From a virus, in the IMG/VR virus record IMGVR_UViG_3300050139_000095, positions 96,331 to 160,330 of that record: a stretch of DNA of 64,000 bases. One strand, given 5' to 3'. The stretch's first letter is position 1. The number at the start of each line of letters is the position of its first letter. The notes below the pieces were generated by a model, which worked only from the letters and a program-made list of their open reading frames with translations, was not told the origin of the DNA and ran no database searches. The position numbers were made by a program, and so were the translations under genes. Shown here one piece after another: positions 28,501-35,307 of the stretch.

Positions 28501-29789
28501 GTGGAACTCAAGGTATGGTTCCGCCGCCGCCGTCAGGCTCTGGAACAACTTCATATTTGAAAGCGAATGGCTCTTGGACCACGGCTGTTTCAAGTGTGGC
28601 AGTAACTGTTCCGTCTGACTTTACGATTACCGGAAGTCCGATCACGACCACTGGAACATTGGCGATCACGCGGAATACACAGTCGGCGAATATGATTTTC
28701 GCAGGTCCGGCGTCAGGTGGCGTTGCAGTTCCGACCTACCGAGCGTTTGTCGTTGGGGATAGCAATCCTGACTTATCGTTCTTCTTTGGTGATGGATCTG
28801 ATGGAAATGTGACGGTCAACTCAGGACTGACCGCCCTTTCGCGTGACATGTATTACAACAACCTCACGCTAAGTGGATCAGGACAAATATATACTGCCGG
28901 GTACAAGATTTTTGTTTTGGGAACTCTTGATATGACTCACTCTACGGCAGGTGCTTTCAACAACGATGGTGCCGTTGGTGGAAATGCTTCGGCTCAAGCA
29001 AAGGGAGCGAGCGGTGGTTTGACCGCCGCTGGAAGTGTGGGTGGCGGTGGAGCCGGTGGCGCTGGAAGTACCGCAACGTCAACTACTGGAACTGCGGCCA
29101 GTGCTGGATCGGCACAGAATCCAAGCAATAGTCAAAATGGTGGCGCTGGATCGACTGGCGGCGCTGGAACAAATGTTGGTAGCGCGGCTGGAAATGGCGG
29201 ATCAACAACTGCATATCCTCCATTTCATAGATTCACTCCTGATCCAATGTACAACGGGACAACCATCGATGGTGGTTCGGGCGGCGGCGGCGGCGGATCT
29301 GGTGGCGGGGATGGCACACACTCTGGAGCCGGTGGTGGCGCGGGTGGTTCTGGTGGCGGATCTATTTTTATTGCCGCAAATACTATAGCTCGCGGAGCAT
29401 CTACTTCAGTATCTTCGATCCTCGCACAAGGTGGGGCTGGCGGTGGTCCTGGAACCGACAACGCGGCTTGCACAAACTGCGGCGGAGCGGGTGGCTCTGG
29501 CGGCGGTAGCGGCGGATTCATTATGATTTACTATGCGAATTTAACCGGATCAATTGCTACAAACATGATTGATGCTTCAGGTGGCGCTGGTGGCGCTGGG
29601 GGAAATGCAATCGGCGGAACTGGTGGTAAGGGCGGAAGTTCTGGTGGTGGCGGCAATGTTACTTTATTCAATATAAACACAAACACTTCGACAACCAATA
29701 CTGGATCTGCGGCTGTCTCCGGAACGGTAGCATCGGGAACCACTGGTGGTCCTGGAGCGCCAGTGAACTCTTTCTTGCTTTCGCTTTAA
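25506..29789 (+). CDS. large repetitive fibre/adhesin-like protein with signal peptide, 1427 aa
   Basis: ATG 25506 with TAGGGGGATGG upstream gives MKRIIAVLGLLCCVIAWAGT, a good Sec signal peptide; the longer frame adds an unlikely N-terminus. The body is beta-rich Ser/Thr/Gly sequence. Four related modules (about residues 410-740) share SSAANxHSAELAANA, IVKRDGSGNFSAG and GNVTGNVSG. The C-terminal about 250 residues are Gly-rich with loops like GGSGGGGGGSGGG, as in phage adhesin tips or bacterial surface fibres. It is followed by small structural-like genes. A fibre role is inferred; the signal peptide is unusual for a virion protein. Confidence 0.75.
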   Translation: MKRIIAVLGLLCCVIAWAGTPPPLIGILQGNEIKFFAPNLNINDAAKFLTGSVDPTAVATDAPAGSLFLRSTGNVYVKLDAGSTVNWTLLANSSSTVTSVGLALDPSVFAISNSPVVNSGVLTGTFIPQNPNMIFAGPASGSAIPPTFRLLDPLDIPSLDASKITSGQGSISTSTTGVTIGNGASSTVGPNVTVDVQAASGSQPGLLTAANFNTFNGAATMTSAASSSNISSVLVKRDISGGFAAGQVSTGSVLFRDSGANVIGIQSPSAVSTYALILPPTQGSSSQTLLNDGAGNLSWASILPASLPSGQIFIGSVGNTATPQTISGDVVSITNGGVTTLKNTGTPGAYYKVNTDAQGRVTSGNTSLITSDLPALTSASIWIGNGSNSAAVQPLTGDISLSNAGVTAVNTVGGSSAANIHSAELAANASTNLNTSSAIVRRDSSGNFSAGTMTGNVTGNLTGNVTGNVSGTAGSFTGALLGDVTGTQASTVVSLVGGSSAANVHSAELAANAATNINTASTIVKRDGSGNFSAGVISGALTGNVTGNVSGSSATFTSPLVGDVTGNQGSTVVGKIQGSAVSITAPTDAQLLIWNNGQTRYNPSSLSGDATITNAGALTVGSVGTSSASNIHSAELAANAATNLNTISTIVKRDGSGNFSAGTIIAALTGNVTGNVSGSSGSFTGSLVGDVTGNQSATVVSTVGGSSAANVHSAELAANAASSNDTSGNTIVKRSGGAFTTGAVTATGAAVTGVSTTALTVNNTTLVADSSNGAIGINTAPASTAVLDVVNNSGATKAVQITGYGSNVGFRGRFARGTLATPTSVLLDDIIEFISGRGYGATGFATASTGSINISAGANFTDSSMPTYISLSTTPVSSVTSAEAMRVNSTGNVLIGKTTDDATNKLQVNGSASVTNEKIAGTAGAGYINFNNQSSAAPNPTTSVNLFANTSGHLSMIESGSFIGSFSLANLTANRTYTLPDTSGTFAFAVNFGGDFGTGGTQGMVPPPPSGSGTTSYLKANGSWTTAVSSVAVTVPSDFTITGSPITTTGTLAITRNTQSANMIFAGPASGGVAVPTYRAFVVGDSNPDLSFFFGDGSDGNVTVNSGLTALSRDMYYNNLTLSGSGQIYTAGYKIFVLGTLDMTHSTAGAFNNDGAVGGNASAQAKGASGGLTAAGSVGGGGAGGAGSTATSTTGTAASAGSAQNPSNSQNGGAGSTGGAGTNVGSAAGNGGSTTAYPPFHRFTPDPMYNGTTIDGGSGGGGGGSGGGDGTHSGAGGGAGGSGGGSIFIAANTIARGASTSVSSILAQGGAGGGPGTDNAACTNCGGAGGSGGGSGGFIMIYYANLTGSIATNMIDASGGAGGAGGNAIGGTGGKGGSSGGGGNVTLFNINTNTSTTNTGSAAVSGTVASGTTGGPGAPVNSFLLSL
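26739..27700 (+). repeat. four tandem-like repeat modules inside the fibre-like gene
   Basis: Blocks starting near 26739, 26988, 27366 and 27609 each encode a G-x-SSA[AS]N[IV]HSAELAANA segment followed by N[IL]NT-x-S-x-IVKR-type and GNVTGNVSG-type segments. Spacings are about 249, 378 and 243 bases, so one module carries an extra insert of roughly 130 bases (a QGSAVSITAPTDAQ-type spacer). Indicates module duplication and possible recombination between copies. Confidence 0.7.
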
Positions 29790-29808
29790 CAAAAAAGGAG
29801 AAACTAAT

Positions 29809-30201
29809 ATGACGAACGATGCATGGGGTAGAACAGTAGTAAAGACGACCGATGGAGTAACGGATACCTACACGGTAGGCGCTGATAGCGACGTTGGAGA
29901 TCGTGCATTTACTTTGGATTTCCCCGCTGGCGCTGATTTAGAAGGTCAAGTTTATCGCGCAATAAATGGACGCCCACCGTCTGGAACTGGTGGAACGCCG
30001 GTCAATCTTGCGCTGTTACCTTCCACTGGATTCCTTGGATCAGGCGCAACACAAGATCGTCCAGTAACCAATGATGGGCCGCCACCCGATGCCGGTGTAT
30101 TTGTTGGCCAATATTATTTCGACACCAGCCTTGGCATTCCTGTTTATTTTGTTGGCAATGGAACTACTGGATGGGTTGACGCAACAGGCGCTCAAGTTTA
30201 A
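29809..30201 (+). CDS. small structural-like protein, 130 aa
   Basis: Preceded by aaaaaggag. N-terminus MTNDAWGRTVVKTTDGVTDT with a FPAGADLEGQVYRAINGRPP segment shared with the next gene, so the two are paralogs. The C-terminus has GQYYFDTSLGIPVYFVGNGT and GWVDATG, which looks like a short fibre-tip or collar sequence (YYFDTxLGxPxx..GWVDA). Likely a virion component or fibre accessory. Confidence 0.6.
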   Translation: MTNDAWGRTVVKTTDGVTDTYTVGADSDVGDRAFTLDFPAGADLEGQVYRAINGRPPSGTGGTPVNLALLPSTGFLGSGATQDRPVTNDGPPPDAGVFVGQYYFDTSLGIPVYFVGNGTTGWVDATGAQV

Positions 30202-30210
30202 GGGGGAAGT

Positions 30211-30663
30211 ATGCTACCGAACGATAAATTTGGCCGTTCAGTCACGATGGCCACCGCAGACGGTGAAGACAATTACACTGTCACGGGCAGTGATGGCAGT
30301 TCATTTTCGGTAAGCTTCCCAGCGGGAACAGATGTCGGTCAGGTGTACAACTCGATCAATGGTCAAGCGCCAGCGGGATATACACCACCGGCAATTCCGT
30401 TGAATCAACAATACACACGGGCACAGTTTGGTGCCCTGTTGATTCAAGGGTTCTCGGATTCAAATGGCGATAGGGGCTTGACCGCCGATCAGAATTTTCA
30501 GATCGCGCAGATGATGGCCCCATTCGCTTTACTGGCTCAGGCCGGGGATCTCGATACTTTGGTGGCAGAGGTTTCAAAGATTCCGGTTGACGGAGTTTTG
30601 ATTACCCAGTCACTCATAGATATGTTTGTTGGGGAAATTCAAGCATACTTAAATGGTAACTGA
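30211..30663 (+). CDS. paralog of the upstream structural-like protein, 150 aa
   Basis: Start after AAGGGGGAAGT. First 60 residues align with the previous gene (FGRSVTMATADG; VSFPAGTDVGQVYNSINGQA). The rest is helical (FQIAQMMAPFALLAQAGDLD), so the two differ in the second half. Probable tandem duplication with divergence. Function unknown. Confidence 0.6.
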   Translation: MLPNDKFGRSVTMATADGEDNYTVTGSDGSSFSVSFPAGTDVGQVYNSINGQAPAGYTPPAIPLNQQYTRAQFGALLIQGFSDSNGDRGLTADQNFQIAQMMAPFALLAQAGDLDTLVAEVSKIPVDGVLITQSLIDMFVGEIQAYLNGN

Positions 30664-30674
30664 CGGGGGATGAA

Positions 30675-31007
30675 ATGATCGTTCAAGGCGGAGCAACAAT
30701 ATCGTTTAACTATACGACCTACGATCAAAGGTCAGACCTCTTCATTCAGGCATCCATCTACGATGTGACTGGCGATACTCCGCAGTTGGTCACGACCTTG
30801 CCAATGCCTCATGTGGCCTTTGGAATCTACATCGGAAAATTCGTTCCGCTGTTCAATAGAATTTATCAAGTGATCAAAGTGGTATACCTCGAAGACACCT
30901 TCGACAATATTGATCCGCAGCGTGCGCCTGACGTTGACGATTACTCAGCTTTGGCATTGCAAGATCAAACTGGTTCGGACATTATCGGAGTTGTTCAAGA
31001 TTGTTAA
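30675..31007 (+). CDS. hypothetical phage structural protein, 110 aa
   Basis: Preceded by acgggggatgaa. Beta-rich (GGATISFNYTTYDQRSDLFI then VAFGIYIGKFVPLFNRIYQV), resembling small tail-fibre/adaptor proteins encoded near fibre genes. No definite family. Confidence 0.6.
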   Translation: MIVQGGATISFNYTTYDQRSDLFIQASIYDVTGDTPQLVTTLPMPHVAFGIYIGKFVPLFNRIYQVIKVVYLEDTFDNIDPQRAPDVDDYSALALQDQTGSDIIGVVQDC

Positions 31008-31019
31008 TAGGGGGTTGTT

Positions 31020-31241
31020 ATGGCTAGGCAGGAAACACAATCGGTTGATTTCGTTAAGCGTTTTGAAGAACTGAAAAAGCAATGGTTCGCCAAACGAGAA
31101 AAGCAATTCGATATTGATGGGGATGAAATCTACTCGGCGGTTCCCGACCGCTCACTACTGGCAAAGATGTTTGAGAACATGGGTTGCGACATTCCTCTCC
31201 ACCCGAGCGATCCGCCGAAGCTGATCGGGCCAGCCGAATAA
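31020..31241 (+). CDS. hypothetical protein, 73 aa
   Basis: Start after ataGGGGGttgtt. Short helical N-terminus (VDFVKRFEELKKQWFAKREK) and an unremarkable C-terminus. The stop is followed by palindrome copy 5. Confidence 0.6.
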   Translation: MARQETQSVDFVKRFEELKKQWFAKREKQFDIDGDEIYSAVPDRSLLAKMFENMGCDIPLHPSDPPKLIGPAE

Positions 31242-31242
31242 A

Positions 31243-31258
31243 TTCCAATCAATTGGAA
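31243..31258. repeat. dispersed palindrome copy 5 (TTCCAATCAATTGGAA)
   Basis: 16 bases, two matched arms of seven around centre CA; contains the exact 14-bp core. Located in the gap between two small genes, 44 bases before the next ATG. Confidence 0.8.
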
Positions 31259-31301
31259 ATCAGGACTGTGCCGATGAGTGATCGGCATGGAATAATTTGT
31301 C

Positions 31302-31538
31302 ATGTCGAAGTACCTCAAGACCTTACAGCAAGGCTTCACCGTTCGAGCGGCCAAACTCGCATCTGACATCTTGAGGGGATGGGTATCTGTCGTTCCGGCT
31401 GAAGAGGTTGAGAAGTTCCTGGACACTCACGACTGCAAACCCATAGGCGACACGTCAGACAAAATACTTGCAGATTTGGTAAAAAATGGTTTCAGTGAAG
31501 AGATCATGGACAGGGCGAGAGAACTCGTTGGGGGATAG
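31302..31538 (+). CDS. hypothetical protein, 78 aa
   Basis: ATG 31302. Helix-rich protein (AAKLASDILRGWVSVVPAEE; ILADLVKNGFSEEIMDRARE). The stop is directly followed by the kinase ATG, and the shared GGGGGATAG acts as the latter's ribosome-binding site. No family recognised. Confidence 0.55.
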   Translation: MSKYLKTLQQGFTVRAAKLASDILRGWVSVVPAEEVEKFLDTHDCKPIGDTSDKILADLVKNGFSEEIMDRARELVGG

Positions 31539-32201
31539 ATGATCGTTGTTGTAAGTGGCAAGATGGGTTCTGGAAAAACTGCGCTGACAGATCAAATCAA
31601 ACTCTCAATTCCTAATTGCCATGTGGTTAAATTCGCTGGCCCACTCTATGAGTCGGTCACGGCGGCGCTTCATGTGCTTGAAGGCTACGGCCTGAAGCCG
31701 CGCAAGAAGGACGGCAAGTTCCTCCAGTGGCTTGGCAAATACATTCGCGAGTCAGAGCGCCCGGACTTCTGGGTGAATATCGGGCGCGAACAAGCCAGCA
31801 AATTTGAAGCAACATCCACTCCGTATGTGCCGGTCATTACGCTGATCGACGACTGTCGGTTCCCAAATGAGTTCGACGTTTTCCCTGACGCTTTTAAGAT
31901 CCGCCTTGAGTGCGACCGCGACATGCGCAAAGCACGGGCCGACAACTGGCGCGAGGACGAGTTCCACGACAGCGAAGTGAGTCTTGATACCTATTCGCAG
32001 GATGGGAAGTTTGATTTCTATATCGACACCGGCAAAGTAAATGCCCAAGACACTTTCAAGTCTGTTCGCACGATGATGGGCGAGTGGACAAATTATGGCC
32101 GCCTTCCGCACAATGGAGACTACAAATCCATGATGGACAACTGGGAAGGCTTCGGCCACGTTATGCACGCTGTGATTGGAAAGAAAATAAGCACACGATA
32201 G
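31539..32201 (+). CDS. deoxynucleotide monophosphate kinase-like protein, 220 aa
   Basis: Walker A GKMGSGKTAL at residues 7-16, then the LxxYxK-type helix and EFHDSEVSLD segment; the central LIDDCRFPNEF is a common motif in phage dNMP kinases (D-x-R-F-x-N-E). The family phosphorylates dNMPs to dNDPs. The start follows GGGGGATAG. It probably feeds DNA synthesis, fitting the HAD nucleotidase, MazG-like and HD genes. Confidence 0.75.
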   Translation: MIVVVSGKMGSGKTALTDQIKLSIPNCHVVKFAGPLYESVTAALHVLEGYGLKPRKKDGKFLQWLGKYIRESERPDFWVNIGREQASKFEATSTPYVPVITLIDDCRFPNEFDVFPDAFKIRLECDRDMRKARADNWREDEFHDSEVSLDTYSQDGKFDFYIDTGKVNAQDTFKSVRTMMGEWTNYGRLPHNGDYKSMMDNWEGFGHVMHAVIGKKISTR

Positions 32202-32209
32202 GGGTTGTT

Positions 32210-32419
32210 ATGAAAGTTCATTCGTTTTTTGAGAGCCGCAATTTTAAGACGCCGGAGCGTGCGAAGTTGGTCGAGGAGATCAAGATCGCGGCATCAGTGC
32301 TTTTGGAGAGCATGGCCAAGATCGAATCAAGCCCAGAGAATGGTCGCTTGGTATCTCTGGCGAAGACTCACCTGGAAGATTCGGTGATGTGGTCAGTCAA
32401 AGCGATAAGCCGCGAATAG
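32210..32419 (+). CDS. Acb2-like anti-CBASS cyclic-nucleotide sponge, 69 aa
   Basis: ATG 32210 with ATAGGGGTTGTT upstream. About 69 residues of two helices; the second half carries GRLVSLAKTHLEDSVMWSVK followed by AISRE, which resembles the Acb2 (Vs.4-like) pattern R-x-L-x-x-A-x-T-x-L-E-x-x-x-M-x-x-x-x-A-[IV]. Acb2 proteins form hexamers that bind and sequester cyclic di- and trinucleotides, blocking CBASS signalling. Length and motif fit; no structural proof. Together with the 2H protein at 9.3 kb it may form a two-layer counter-defence. Confidence 0.65.
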   Translation: MKVHSFFESRNFKTPERAKLVEEIKIAASVLLESMAKIESSPENGRLVSLAKTHLEDSVMWSVKAISRE

Positions 32420-32457
32420 GCTATTGAGAATTGCGTGGGCTTTGCTAAACTCAGCCC

Positions 32458-33846
32458 ATGCGACTTAAAGAAGACCTAGACCTTTTCGGAATGCCACTGG
32501 TTGAAAAGTTCGACCGCGCTATCAAAACGATGGGTGGTAATTCAGTTGAGATTTTCAAGAATCCATCACGCCAGGAAATGAAAGAGATCGCGCAGCACAA
32601 CGAGGCTCGCGGGTTCCTGGTTGGCAATGATCTCTACGTTTGGAGCGCGACCGGAGCAATCCACCATCACGTAGCTGAAGAGATGAAGTTCCCGCGTGAT
32701 GCAATCGCGCTGAACATAGGTGTGCATACCGATGGTAAATCATATTGGGTGAACGTGTCCGACTGGAATGTTGGCGGCCCTTGGGATCACAATCCAAAGG
32801 TCAAAGAACAAATTCTAAATCATCCGATGCTGAAGTTGGTTCGTGATCGCGGTCCTGAGTTTGAGATCGGATACTTCGATGAAGCGATTGTCGGCGATTG
32901 GTCTGAGGCTGATAAGAAGGCAGTGGGCGAAGCTGGCTATCCGAATCCAGTTCAAGACTTCGATGACAACGTGGATGCAGTGAGAGGTCCAAAGCAAGCC
33001 AAGTTCGGCGAAGCCAAGGCTCCGAAGATAACCGTCAGTAAAAAAGATGACGAGATCAAAGTTGAAATGAAAGGCATCGGTAGCGCGAGCGGCCATGACC
33101 TATCAGACTTTGGATTCTGGTTTGAGAAAGAAGATGATGACGAATCACTTCCTCAGTACCACACGATTTTTATTTTCGAGCATTTGGAAGTGGATGCGAA
33201 ATATCAGGGGAAAGGTTATGGCCGTGAGTTGGTCATGGCCTTGATCAAGGAAGTAAAGAAGGCAAAGATCCCAGCGATATTCATGAACGCTTCGCCCATG
33301 GGAGCGCACAAGAGTTTGGATAAAGATGAACTACAAAAGTTTTACGAAAGTTGTGGCTTCAAGAATTACGAAGGTCATAGCGCCGGAGCCATCATGTATA
33401 TGGAACTCCAAAAGCAAGAGATGGCAGAGACGACTAACAAAACTCCTGATCAAGCGGATCTCGATTCGGCTTTTTCGGGCGTTAACCTGGAGCCTTACAA
33501 AGACGCCATCGACAAAGGGCAATACATTGAGATCCCTCTTAAGGATGCAAAGAAGATCCTGGTAATCCATCACAACACTTATGACGCTGATGTTGAAAAA
33601 TTCATGAAGGTCATGGCCGCAGATCCAATCGTTTTGTTTCAGGTTGGAAAGAAACTATACGCGCACGATGGCCAACACCGATTAAATTTTGCGATCAAGA
33701 ACAACCTTCCGTCGATCTCGGCGTATGTGATAAAGCTTGATCCGATTCATTTGGATGGCATGGAGAACGATGGAACTTTTGATCCTGATCGCAATGGATG
33801 GACTCGTGCCGACAGTCAACCTATACAGGTGGATGCGCCATGGTAA
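32458..33846 (+). CDS. tagged multi-domain protein: N-terminal tag, GNAT acetyltransferase-like, ParB-like end, 462 aa
   Basis: Residues 2-16 (RLKEDLDLFGMPLVE) form the tag shared with neighbours. About 25-165 is an unrecognised domain. About 245-310 has GNAT features: LEVDAKYQGKGYGRELVMAL (Q/R-x-x-G-x-G/A acetyl-CoA loop) and LQKFYESCGFKNY. The end (about 375-440) has KKLYAHDGQHRLNFA, a ParB/sulfiredoxin-like D-G-x-H-R core. Fusion of these domains suggests a chromatin- or DNA-associated effector. Overlaps the following ParB-like gene by 7 bases. Confidence 0.65.
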   Translation: MRLKEDLDLFGMPLVEKFDRAIKTMGGNSVEIFKNPSRQEMKEIAQHNEARGFLVGNDLYVWSATGAIHHHVAEEMKFPRDAIALNIGVHTDGKSYWVNVSDWNVGGPWDHNPKVKEQILNHPMLKLVRDRGPEFEIGYFDEAIVGDWSEADKKAVGEAGYPNPVQDFDDNVDAVRGPKQAKFGEAKAPKITVSKKDDEIKVEMKGIGSASGHDLSDFGFWFEKEDDDESLPQYHTIFIFEHLEVDAKYQGKGYGRELVMALIKEVKKAKIPAIFMNASPMGAHKSLDKDELQKFYESCGFKNYEGHSAGAIMYMELQKQEMAETTNKTPDQADLDSAFSGVNLEPYKDAIDKGQYIEIPLKDAKKILVIHHNTYDADVEKFMKVMAADPIVLFQVGKKLYAHDGQHRLNFAIKNNLPSISAYVIKLDPIHLDGMENDGTFDPDRNGWTRADSQPIQVDAPW

Positions 33847-34295
33847 AGAGGCTGACGGAAAATATTGATAGCTTTGGAATGCCTTTATTTGAAGCCAACA
33901 TTTCGGCTGATCAGTTGATTGATAATTGGGGAAATGCCCAAGGCGAAGATGACATGGCGAAAAGATTCCGCGACACTGGTTACGATTTTAACTCTTTGGT
34001 TCCGCATGTGATTGATCATTATGACGAATACAAAGAGACCATGATTGAGCCAAAAGATATTGCTCCGAATGCCGTTAAGTCTTGGCTTGATCCGATGAGT
34101 AAAGAAGAAGAAGTTTATGCGCAGGAGTATTCAAAGAAACCAGCGGAGACAGCGCCACCAGTTGTGTTGCGTCCGAGCACTAGCGGTGGTGGATATAAGT
34201 GGCAGGTAGTTGATGGGCGTCATAGGATACGTGCGGCGGCGATTCGCGGCGGCAAGGTGAAGGCCGCCATTCCAATTGGTAAATCAAAGGTGTGA
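33840..34295 (+). CDS. tagged ParB-like protein, 151 aa
   Basis: ATG 33840. Residues 2-16 (VKRLTENIDSFGMPLFE) are the shared tag. The C-terminal WQVVDGRHRIRAAAIRGGKV has the G-R-H-R core of ParB/Srx-type domains, with a V-K-A-A-I-P strand after it. There is no HTH segment like classical ParB, so it may be a nuclease- or CTP-binding-type fragment. Immediate neighbours carry the same tag. Confidence 0.6.
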   Translation: MVKRLTENIDSFGMPLFEANISADQLIDNWGNAQGEDDMAKRFRDTGYDFNSLVPHVIDHYDEYKETMIEPKDIAPNAVKSWLDPMSKEEEVYAQEYSKKPAETAPPVVLRPSTSGGGYKWQVVDGRHRIRAAAIRGGKVKAAIPIGKSKV

Positions 34296-34937
34296 TTGAT
34301 GAAAAAGTTAATTGAGAAGGTGGATAGTTTCGGTATGCCATTCATGGAAGGTTACAAGCCACTGCGCGAAGAAAAGGAATCATTCCTGCCAAGTAAATTG
34401 GTCATGGTTGATCTTGAAATGACTGGCGTGGTTCCCGAGCGCGACGAGATAATCCAGATCGCAATGATCAAGCTTGTGCTCCAGGGCAACCAGTACGTCG
34501 AAGAAGGCGAGCCTCTGGAGATTTTTCCGCATACCAACGAAGAGCCGTCGAATGATTTCCACCGTAAGTTCCTGATGGACATCTTTGCCAAAGCTAGAGA
34601 ATCAACAATCGAGATCGCCGACTGCGGTCCACTGATTGAAGATTGGCTTGGCGACTGGAAGGGCAAAGCGATGCCGGTCGGCGACTGCGTGCCGCAGGAC
34701 ATGATGTTCCTCTATGCGAATGGGATTCTCACTCGCAATGACATCGTGAATGAAGGGCCAGTGCCGGGAACATTTCACTATGAGTTCTTTGAAATCGAGC
34801 CGCTGAAGTCTTTGTCGCGCACGAAGACCGGCAAGAAGGAATCTTTGGAGTTAGATAAAGGCATACACAACGCTCTCGTTGACTGCCGGAATCAAACCAT
34901 TGAACTGAACCATTACATCAGTGTGTTGCTCTCATAA
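34296..34937 (+). CDS. tagged DEDD (oligoribonuclease-like) 3'-5' exonuclease, 213 aa
   Basis: Tag in residues 4-18 (KLIEKVDSFGMPFME). Then LVMVDLEMTGVVPERDEIIQ (motif I, D-x-E), VGDCVPQDMMFLYANG (motif II region) and HNALVDCRNQ (motif III, H-x4-D), as in oligoribonuclease/DnaQ-type enzymes. These degrade short RNA or DNA from the 3' end. The tag precedes an otherwise ordinary exonuclease, so it is an added targeting element. Confidence 0.75.
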   Translation: MMKKLIEKVDSFGMPFMEGYKPLREEKESFLPSKLVMVDLEMTGVVPERDEIIQIAMIKLVLQGNQYVEEGEPLEIFPHTNEEPSNDFHRKFLMDIFAKARESTIEIADCGPLIEDWLGDWKGKAMPVGDCVPQDMMFLYANGILTRNDIVNEGPVPGTFHYEFFEIEPLKSLSRTKTGKKESLELDKGIHNALVDCRNQTIELNHYISVLLS

Positions 34938-34996
34938 GCTAAATCGATTGATTTCTGGTCTAGTTAATCGCTAGAGAATCCATTCTACTAAATAGG

Positions 34997-35257
34997 ATGA
35001 TTATACTACTTTTGAGTATGGCCATGGCGATGGCCGCCGATAAGTGCTACACGACTCAAGACGTTAAAACGAACGTCTGTTGGGCGCTTTGCCGTCAGGA
35101 TGGTTATGACACTGGGGCATACGAACAGAAGACCGACTCTTGCATCTGTGGTCAGCGGAAAGAGTACAAAGAGTATACTCAGACAGTTTTGAAAATCATT
35201 GGACCGATCAAGGAAGCCAATCCACCAGCGACAAGATTTTATCTGCGCGACGAGTAA
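34997..35257 (+). CDS. secreted Cys-rich protein, 86 aa
   Basis: ATG 34997. MIILLLSMAMAMAADKCYTT is a signal peptide with a likely cleavage after A-M-A. The mature part has five Cys (CYTTQDVKTNVCWALCRQDG; SCICGQRK), suggesting disulfides in the periplasm. It directly precedes the L,D-transpeptidase lipoprotein. Function unknown. Confidence 0.6.
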   Translation: MIILLLSMAMAMAADKCYTTQDVKTNVCWALCRQDGYDTGAYEQKTDSCICGQRKEYKEYTQTVLKIIGPIKEANPPATRFYLRDE

Positions 35258-35307
35258 AGAGCGAATATTTATCGTGCAGGAATTTTTTTGTTGTTTAAGC
35301 TGTCGGA

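Noticed and set aside
34271-34279. TCCAATTGG as another copy of the dispersed palindrome
   Set aside because: The two arms abut without the central YR dinucleotide and flanks do not match, so it is not the same motif.
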